Shown here one piece after another: positions 29,903 through 35,181 of a stretch of 35,181 nt of DNA (position 1 is the stretch's first letter; every line of letters begins with the position of its first letter). The notes below the pieces were generated by a model that ran no database searches, was not told where the DNA came from, and saw only the letters and a program-made list of their open reading frames with translations. The stretch comes from JBECKQ01 sp040235375 (GTDB lineage Bacteria > Planctomycetota > Phycisphaerae > UBA1845). The position numbers were made by a program, and so were the translations under genes. Location: assembly GCA_040235375.1 (NCBI GenBank), contig JBECKQ010000418.1, positions 1-35,181 of the forward strand. The letters are read 5' to 3'.

Positions 29903-29964
29903 CGTCGCATAGACGTGGGATATGACGCGCTGCGCGCTGGCGCCTGAACGCCGGCGCCGGTGAA

Positions 29965-30510
29965 TCAGTAAATCAGATCGTGCGCGTCAGAGGCGGCGGC
30001 CTGTTCGCCGAGGTCTCGCCGGACAATCCCGAGACCGTGTACGCAGGTCTCGAAGCCGTCGCTCATGCGGCGGAGGAGCACAGCCGGCGGCTCCTCGTCC
30101 GGCCGGGTGAGTTCGGAGGCGATTGCGTATGACCGTTTTCCCAGTACGACGAATTCCGACATGCGATCGCGCCACGTCGGCCCGCGCGAGCGGCGTACGC
30201 CTTCCGGGAAGACGCCGGTCCAGAACAGCGTGTAGTCGCCGAGTCGCTGGTGCACGCGGCGGTTTCGGAGGCGAACGGGGAGCTCGTCTGCCGCCTCCCA
30301 GTGACCGACGATCTCGGCGACCTCGCTTATCGGACGGCCACCGACATCTACCGCCGCGGCGATGTTGTCCACGTGTACAAATTCGATGAGCAGGTCGGAG
30401 ACATAGTCCGCCACCGCCGGGTCACAGATGCCCAGCTCGGTGTGAAAAGCGTGCTCGACGAGCCCGGCGAACAGTTGCTTGAGCGGATGATTCTCCCGTA
30501 TCGGCAGCAT
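29965..30510 (-). CDS. Hypothetical protein, 181 residues
   Basis: The protein is soluble and has no signal peptide or membrane helix. The start ATG at 30510 has AGGAG 9 bases upstream; the open frame before it to 30717 is not protein-like. The sequence has a helical N-terminal part (NHPLKQLFAGLVEHAFHTELG), an acidic centre with VADYVSDLLIEFVH, and a region with FWTGVFPEG and FVVLGKRSYAIASEL. No catalytic motif was recognised. Its neighbours are unrelated on both sides, so position gives no function. Confidence 0.75.
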   Translation of the reverse strand: MLPIRENHPLKQLFAGLVEHAFHTELGICDPAVADYVSDLLIEFVHVDNIAAAVDVGGRPISEVAEIVGHWEAADELPVRLRNRRVHQRLGDYTLFWTGVFPEGVRRSRGPTWRDRMSEFVVLGKRSYAIASELTRPDEEPPAVLLRRMSDGFETCVHGLGIVRRDLGEQAAASDAHDLIY

Positions 30511-30708
30511 GGCCACACGCTCCTGAAGCGGCGCCCGGCAATAAACACCAGAATTTCGCTGCTTTTGTCCCCGTTGTGATTTTACGTTTCGGGTATGGGG
30601 CGGGCAACCGAAAGAGCCGTCCCGACGCCTCATGCGTCGCGACGCGCTCGCGTTTTTTTCGGGACGTGAATGAAGTCTGCGGCACTCTCGCCGCCGGTGA
30701 ACGAAAGT

Positions 30709-30732
30709 GGGCGGCACGTCGTTGTGCCGCCC
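30709..30732 (-). terminator. Hairpin behind the secreted LTPEQ protein gene
   Basis: A perfect 9-bp stem GGGCGGCAC/GTGCCGCCC with a 6-base loop lies about 45 bases past the stop of the 30777-31862 gene. Only a short ACTTTC follows on the minus strand, so intrinsic termination would be weak. Confidence 0.45.
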
Positions 30733-30776
30733 GCATCGTTGTATCGAGTCGAACGATTTCCTGTGAGGGGCGTGGC

Positions 30777-31862
30777 CTACTCCGGCGGCGCCGCTTCCGG
30801 CTGGGCTTCGGGGGTGGGCGACGGTGATGGCGACGCCTGCGGCATTTGCTCATCGGTCTTCGTCGCGTCGCCCTTTGGCTTCTCGTCCGTGCCTGTCCCG
30901 TCGGCCTGCTTCTGGACGCTCCTGGGGATGCGCTCCAGCCGTTGCTGCAATTCCTGGAACAAGTCGAGGATCGGCTTGTTCAGGCTGGTCTTCATTTTCT
31001 CGTACGCTTCAATGCGCGCTTGCAGCACTTCGGGCGGTTGCCCGCGCCGATGGACTTCGCTCATACGCTGCTCGAGCATTTTGAAGTCCTTCGCCTTGCT
31101 CAAACGATACGTGCGAGCCCGTCCCTTGAGCTCGCGGAGAATGGACCAGGCGGTTTCGGCCTGCGCGTCGTCAAGGCTGTGGCGGCGGATGAACTCGCGG
31201 ACGTAGGCGTCCCACCAGTCCTCGAGGTTCTTGCTTTCCGTGTGTGCGTCGGCGTTTGGGGGATTCGGCTTCCAGTTGTCGGCGGGCCTCGGCGGTATCG
31301 TCGGCTGCGGCTCTTCCGTGTTTGGCTTCGGGAAGATGCCCTGCTCGACCGACTGGCCGTCGGCCATACTGGAAAAGTTTTTCTGCATCTTGGAGAAGGT
31401 GCGCTCCATGTCGCGCAGATCCCACTCGTGCACCTTCTTCTGCTCCGGCGTCAGCATCTGCCCCCACTCCTTGTTGGCGCTGAGGATCTCGTCCTGGATG
31501 TCCTTCAGCAGCGGCTGCGCCGCCATGCCGATTCGCTTCGCGATTTCGCCGTCGGGCGCTTCGCCGCGCATCTGGTAGCGGGCCATGTCGCGAATGAGCG
31601 GCCATATCTCGGGATGCCCGTCGAGAAAGCGGGTGACCCGCTGGGTGAGCATCTTGTGCGTGTATTCGCGCTGCTCCTGGTTGAGGTTGTAGCGCCGCGC
31701 GATGTTGTTCGCGGCCTGGTCCATCATCTGGTCGATGTTCCAGAGCTTCGAAATCTCGCGCTTGGCGTCGTCCGCGTCGTCGGCCCGAGCCACCATCGCG
31801 GAGCACCACACCATCGGCAACACCAACAGAGCGATCGTCTTCATCCGTCCCATCTGCTCCAT
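30777..31862 (-). CDS. Secreted charged protein with LTPEQ motif, function unknown
   Basis: A 361-residue protein. The signal peptide runs to about residue 27 (TIALLVLPMVWCSAMVARA, cleavage before DD). The mature part is highly charged and helical, with NLNQEQREYTHKML and MLTPEQKKVHEWDL segments that recall the LTxxQ motif of Spy/CpxP periplasmic proteins. A proline-rich linker (about 180-205) separates two helical halves, and the C-terminal 50 residues are a low-complexity Pro/Glu/Thr tail. A periplasmic chaperone-like or structural role is possible but not shown. ATGs at 31862, 31853 and 31844 are all in frame; AGAGG lies 9 bases before 31853, which is the best-placed start. Confidence 0.8.
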   Translation of the reverse strand: MEQMGRMKTIALLVLPMVWCSAMVARADDADDAKREISKLWNIDQMMDQAANNIARRYNLNQEQREYTHKMLTQRVTRFLDGHPEIWPLIRDMARYQMRGEAPDGEIAKRIGMAAQPLLKDIQDEILSANKEWGQMLTPEQKKVHEWDLRDMERTFSKMQKNFSSMADGQSVEQGIFPKPNTEEPQPTIPPRPADNWKPNPPNADAHTESKNLEDWWDAYVREFIRRHSLDDAQAETAWSILRELKGRARTYRLSKAKDFKMLEQRMSEVHRRGQPPEVLQARIEAYEKMKTSLNKPILDLFQELQQRLERIPRSVQKQADGTGTDEKPKGDATKTDEQMPQASPSPSPTPEAQPEAAPPE

Positions 31863-31893
31863 CCTCTATTCTGGGGTATCCTTTGTGACCGCC

Positions 31894-31916
31894 CCGGCCG
31901 GGTGGCGACCGGCCGG
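31894..31916 (-). promoter_or_regulatory. Leader hairpin of the secreted LTPEQ protein gene
   Basis: CCGGCCGG (31894-31901) and CCGGCCGG (31909-31916) form a perfect 8-bp stem with a 7-base loop. It would sit at the very 5' end of the transcript, starting about 10 bases after the likely transcription start. It may stabilise the mRNA. Confidence 0.45.
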
Positions 31917-31931
31917 TGTCGAAGTCGTTTT

Positions 31932-31937
31932 ATTATA
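31932..31937 (-). promoter_or_regulatory. -10 box TATAAT upstream of the secreted LTPEQ protein gene
   Basis: A perfect TATAAT on the minus strand, about 70 bases before the start codon. No good -35 hexamer lies at 16-18 bases. Confidence 0.45.
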
Positions 31938-31998
31938 ACGGCAGGTGGCTGTCCGGGTTGCAGCGATTTCGCGTGCGGTGGGGGCTTGGCAAACTGGA

Positions 31999-33357
31999 TT
32001 ATCTGGGCAATCGGCGGAAAACCGCACGCACGGCTCGGACAAGGCTTCCGGCCGTCTCACGCAGCCGGTAACGCCACAGGCGGTCGCGTAACTGGCGAAC
32101 GGCCGAATCTTCCGGGTCCACGTCGAGCACGCGGTCGATCATCGCCCGGGCATCCGACCAGCGGTGGAGATGGATCAGCGCCAGAACAGCCTTGTGCATG
32201 GCGAGCAGGTCGCGAGGGTTCAGCTCGATCGCCCGCAGCTCGTGGGCCAGGCCGGCGTCGTATCGACCTTCAAGGAAGTAGCATACGCCCAGATTGTGGT
32301 GCGCGTCGGAGGACGTTTCTTCCGCGGCCAGCACCCGTCGGAACTTGTCCGCCGCCTCCGCAGCGCGTCCGAGCCGCAGGAGGCAGTTGCCCCACGCCAT
32401 GAGGGCGTCCTCGTCTTCGGCATCCTCTGCGGCAGCGGCAGCCAGATGTCGTTCGGCCTCGGTTAACTCGGAGAGTAGCAGCAAAGCCTGGCCGGTGCGG
32501 AGTTCGAGCCGGGGGATGGTCGGATCGAGTTCGGCGGAGACGCGGAGCACGTCGAGTGCTTCGCGCGGCTCGTCCATCTCGAGCAGAACCTCGCCGAGAT
32601 CGAAGTGCGCCTGGGCGTATTCCGGATCGAGTTCGATAACCTGGCGGAGCTTGGCGGCGGCCTTGACCGGATTGCCCGCCTCGAGCTCGAGCTCGGCCAT
32701 CTCGGACAGAAGCTCGACGAGCTGCAGGTTACCCGGCCCCTCGCGAATCTCGGCGAGGTAGTACTCCCGAGCGCGGTCGAGATTGCCCTGGTCGCGGTGG
32801 GCTTGGGCGATGTACTGCTTGACGGAGGGGTAGCTCGGATCGAGATCGAGCGTGCGAAGCCAGCAGAAAATCGCCTTCTCGTACAGTTGCCTCGCGGCCA
32901 GGGAGATGCCCATGTGGAAAAAGCAATGCGGGCAATCTTCCTTGAGCTGCTGGGCGAGGTAGAACACCTCTTCGGCCTTGTCGTGCTCGCCGAGCTCGGC
33001 GAGCGCGAGGATGCGGTAGCAGTAGGCCGCCTCGATGTCCGGGCGCAGGCGTGCGGCCCGGTTGAGGACACGAACCGCCTGGCGATAGCGGCCGAGCCGG
33101 GCGAGATCGATGCCCAGGGCGACCATTACCTCGGCGTCGCCGGGGTCAAGATCCAACGAGGCCTTGTACGCTTTGATGGCGTCGTCGTATTGTTCGAGCT
33201 GGTCGAGGATGAGCCCGCGCTGGGATTGCCACGAGCCGTTCAACGGATTGATGCGGATGGCGGCGTCGATTTCGGCGAGAGCCTCGGCCCACTGCTGGGA
33301 TTCAGCGAGTTGCAGCGCACGTTCAAAGCGCTGCTCGGCCTCGTACCAGTCATTCAT
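31999..33357 (-). CDS. TPR-repeat protein
   Basis: A 452-residue soluble protein made almost wholly of tetratricopeptide repeats from about residue 5 to 415, with many copies of the A-x-LG-x-Y/G ... A-x-P pattern (for example YDDAIKAYKASLDLDPGDAEV, YRQAVRVLNRAARLRPD, YDAGLAHELRAIELNP). A basic helix ends the protein. The start is the ATG at 33357, with GAGG 6 bases upstream; the frame upstream to 33504 overlaps the promoter and is not coding. No signal or membrane segment is seen. It should be a protein-binding scaffold; the partner is unknown. Confidence 0.88.
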   Translation of the reverse strand: MNDWYEAEQRFERALQLAESQQWAEALAEIDAAIRINPLNGSWQSQRGLILDQLEQYDDAIKAYKASLDLDPGDAEVMVALGIDLARLGRYRQAVRVLNRAARLRPDIEAAYCYRILALAELGEHDKAEEVFYLAQQLKEDCPHCFFHMGISLAARQLYEKAIFCWLRTLDLDPSYPSVKQYIAQAHRDQGNLDRAREYYLAEIREGPGNLQLVELLSEMAELELEAGNPVKAAAKLRQVIELDPEYAQAHFDLGEVLLEMDEPREALDVLRVSAELDPTIPRLELRTGQALLLLSELTEAERHLAAAAAEDAEDEDALMAWGNCLLRLGRAAEAADKFRRVLAAEETSSDAHHNLGVCYFLEGRYDAGLAHELRAIELNPRDLLAMHKAVLALIHLHRWSDARAMIDRVLDVDPEDSAVRQLRDRLWRYRLRETAGSLVRAVRAVFRRLPR

Positions 33358-33401
33358 CACACGCCTCGCAACGTTCGAGCCAACATCCTCCGAGGCAATT
33401 A

Positions 33402-33430
33402 ATCCTAGCCTTCGGCGAGGTTCGGGACAA
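33402..33430 (-). promoter_or_regulatory. Candidate promoter of the TPR protein gene
   Basis: On the minus strand, TTGTCC (4 of 6) and TAGGAT (4 of 6) are 17 bases apart. The leader would be about 38 bases, ending in the GAGG ribosome site. Confidence 0.35.
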
Positions 33431-33558
33431 CCGCTGGACAGACCGGTGGAGAAGTTGAGAATGGGTGCAAGCCGTCCGCGGCGTGCCCCCGCTGCCGCGG
33501 CCATGGTTTGACCCCGTCCGCCCGCTGCGGGGGGCGGCGGCCAGCTCTCGAGAAGCTT

Positions 33559-34623
33559 ATGAAAGCGGCGATCATTGGACTTCCGTTATCCGGCAAGACG
33601 ACGTTGTTCACGTCGGTGACCGGGCACCCGCCTGCCACTTCCGATCCCCTGCAGGAGCACCAGGGGGTGGTGGACGTACCCGAGGCTCGACTCGACCTCC
33701 TCGTAGACCTGTATCGGCCGAAAAAGGTTGTTCACGCCACCATCGACTTCGTCGACTACCCCGGCTTCACCGTGCAGGACGCGCGCGGGCAGAACGAACT
33801 CCGTCGCCACCTCGCCAGCGTCCGGACGGCCGACGTCCTGGTGCTGGTGGTGCGCGACTTCAAGAACGCGTCCGTGCCGGCCTACCGCGAGCGAATCGAC
33901 CCCGCGGCCGATCTGCAGGAGTTGAGCGACGAATTGATCTTCGCCGACCTCGAGATCGTGGCCGGCCGGATCGAGAAACTGGAAAAGGCGCTCTCCAAGC
34001 CGACAAAAACGCACGACGAGGAGAAGCGCGAGCTGGCCCTGCTCAGCCAATGCCGGGAGGCCCTCGAGGAATCCAAGCCGCTGGCCACGGCCATCCACAG
34101 CCCCGAGGAGGCGCGGATGATCTCCAGCTTCGCGTTCCTGACGGAAAAGCCGGCGGTCGTGGTCTTTAACGTCGATGAGGATCGCGCCGGTCAGGCGCAG
34201 GTCGACGTTCCGGAGCACGCCCACGCGGCGATCGTTTTGTGTGCGGATATCGAAGCGCAGATCAACGACCTCGATCCGGACGAACGCGCCGACTTTCTGC
34301 ATGAGCTGGGCATTGAAACGCCGGTGCGCGACAGGCTCATCCGGACGTGCTACGAGGCCGCGGGCCTGATCTCGTTCTTCACGGCCGGCCCGACGGAAGT
34401 GCATGCGTGGTCGGTGCCACGCGGCACGGTGGCGCAGGACGCGGCGGGCAAGATCCACACGGACCTGGCCCGCGGTTTCATCCGCGCCGAGACCGTGGCG
34501 TACGACGACCTGGCCGCCGCCGGTGATTTCAAGAGCGCACGCGCCGCGGGTACCGTCCGCCAGGAGGGCAAGAGCTACGTCGTGCAGGACGGAGACTTCA
34601 TCACGATCAAGTTCAACGTGTAG
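33559..34623 (+). CDS. YchF/Obg-like P-loop NTPase with TGS-type C-terminus
   Basis: A 354-residue protein close in length and layout to YchF (about 363). The P-loop is GLPLSGKTT (7-15), G3 is DYPG (66-69), and G4 is NVDE in VVFNVDED (about 206). That NxxE form, rather than NKxD, is the YchF feature linked to ATP rather than GTP binding. An alpha-helical insert lies at about 125-185, and the C-terminus (about 270-350) matches the YchF-type TGS/DUF933 domain (FFTAGPTEVHAWSVPRGT, GFIRAETVAYDDL). It differs from housekeeping YchF in lacking PNVGKS and DIAGLV, so it is probably a divergent paralogue. The start is the ATG at 33559 with GAGAAG upstream. Confidence 0.87.
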   Translation: MKAAIIGLPLSGKTTLFTSVTGHPPATSDPLQEHQGVVDVPEARLDLLVDLYRPKKVVHATIDFVDYPGFTVQDARGQNELRRHLASVRTADVLVLVVRDFKNASVPAYRERIDPAADLQELSDELIFADLEIVAGRIEKLEKALSKPTKTHDEEKRELALLSQCREALEESKPLATAIHSPEEARMISSFAFLTEKPAVVVFNVDEDRAGQAQVDVPEHAHAAIVLCADIEAQINDLDPDERADFLHELGIETPVRDRLIRTCYEAAGLISFFTAGPTEVHAWSVPRGTVAQDAAGKIHTDLARGFIRAETVAYDDLAAAGDFKSARAAGTVRQEGKSYVVQDGDFITIKFNV

Positions 34624-34681
34624 CGGCCGGGGCATGGTCGTCGGCACAAATGACAAGTAACGACACTGCAGGTGAAGTGCC

Positions 34682-34993
34682 ATGTCAACGCTGATGGAGT
34701 TCTCGATGTCGCCGCTCGACAAGGGCGCCTCGCTGAGCGAGTACGTCGCGCGGAGCCTGGACATCATCGATCGCAGCGGCTTGTCCTACCGCCTGACGGC
34801 GATGGGCACGATCCTGGAGGGCGAGTTCGAGGATTGCCTGCGCGTTATCGAGCAATGCTACCAGAGGATGCGGCAGGACTGCGACCGCATCTCCTGCTCG
34901 ATCAAGATCGACTATCGCCAGGGAGCCGACGGGCGGCTGGAGCGCAAGATCGAATCCGTCGAACGCCGGTTGCAACGGAAACTCAGGACCTAG
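34682..34993 (+). CDS. MTH1187/YkoF-type thiamine-binding family protein
   Basis: A 103-residue protein matching the MTH1187 (DUF77) family in length. It has an opening strand MEFSMSPLDKGASLSEYVARSLDII, a centre with LTAMGTILEGEFEDCLRVIEQC, and a C-terminal strand with the basic helix KIESVERRLQRKL. Family members are small ferredoxin-fold proteins that form tetramers and bind thiamine-type ligands; no thiamine genes are near. The start ATG at 34682 has a weak CAGGTGAAG ribosome site. It follows the YchF-like gene by 58 bases on the same strand. Confidence 0.85.
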   Translation: MSTLMEFSMSPLDKGASLSEYVARSLDIIDRSGLSYRLTAMGTILEGEFEDCLRVIEQCYQRMRQDCDRISCSIKIDYRQGADGRLERKIESVERRLQRKLRT

Positions 34994-35149
34994 GCGAGCG
35001 GCGCATCGCCGCGCGGCCATCAGAGCCGCGATCGTAACGGGGCGGACGGGTCTCGATGTTGTTGCGGCGCCCGAATGCGCACCTCGCTTTCCTTGCCTCC
35101 CGGGCGGAGTGCTTCTGCACGGGCATCATCGAAGAACAAGGAGGACGAC

Positions 35150-35181
35150 TTGGCATCCGAACGCCTGGAAAAGATCGGCAA
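35150..35181 (+). CDS. Start of a gene cut by the right edge
   Basis: A very strong ribosome site AAGGAGG (35138-35144) stands 5 bases before a TTG start at 35150. The first codons read MASERLEKIG and then run off the window. Ten residues are too few to name the product. Upstream (34994-35137) no other gene is seen. Confidence 0.6.
   Translation, partial: MASERLEKIG

Noticed and set aside
30846..32402. Plus-strand open frame of 518 codons opposite the secreted LTPEQ and TPR genes
   Set aside because: It crosses two genes and their promoter, and the translation is Arg/Leu/Pro-rich without domains.

Overview
The window is about 35 kb of GC-rich bacterial DNA with densely packed genes. The gene set points to a Planctomycetota-like organism, perhaps near Phycisphaerae: a sulfatase-fold/TPR protein, a Ser/Thr kinase with a TPR tail, an ECF sigma factor with a small membrane partner, Tat-exported DUF362 and AmmeMemoRadiSam proteins, and large multi-PAS hybrid kinases. 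This assignment is inferred from gene content only; no rRNA or other phylogenetic marker is present.

Layout. Positions 1-1930 hold the end of a cysteine-rich Fe-S protein followed by an FMN-binding glutamate-synthase-like protein. Positions 1931-2822 carry no convincing gene, but contain the 3' half of a tRNA-Asn with its terminator, which looks like an attachment-site scar. Positions 2823-3960 encode an ECF sigma factor, a coupled one-helix membrane protein and a terminator. Positions 4386-6107 hold an unknown small ORF and a secreted di-haem peroxidase of the CCP/MauG type. Positions 6649-13444 (minus) hold a TPR-bearing Ser/Thr kinase and a five-PAS hybrid histidine kinase with receiver and Hpt domains. 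Positions 13661-17914 (minus) are a four-gene MacAB-like ABC export operon whose genes all overlap by ATGA. A small DUF488-type gene follows at 18251.

Positions 18733-22446 (minus) form a compact AmmeMemoRadiSam operon: an AmrB-AmrA fusion, a DUF362 protein and the AmrS radical SAM enzyme. All three products carry export signals. Positions 22683-24608 hold a membrane-anchored sulfatase-fold/TPR protein. Positions 24710-29695 (minus) hold a double-KaiC ATPase, coupled to a NarX-type histidine kinase with its own receiver, and then RecQ. The right end carries an unknown 181-aa protein, a secreted LTPEQ-containing protein and a TPR protein (all minus), then a divergent YchF-like GTPase, an MTH1187-type protein and the first codons of another gene (all plus).

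The most distinctive system is the AmmeMemoRadiSam operon, which appears to work outside the cytoplasm. The most structurally unusual DNA is the tRNA-Asn half at 2555-2598, whose 5' half is replaced by unrelated sequence, with short repeats close by.
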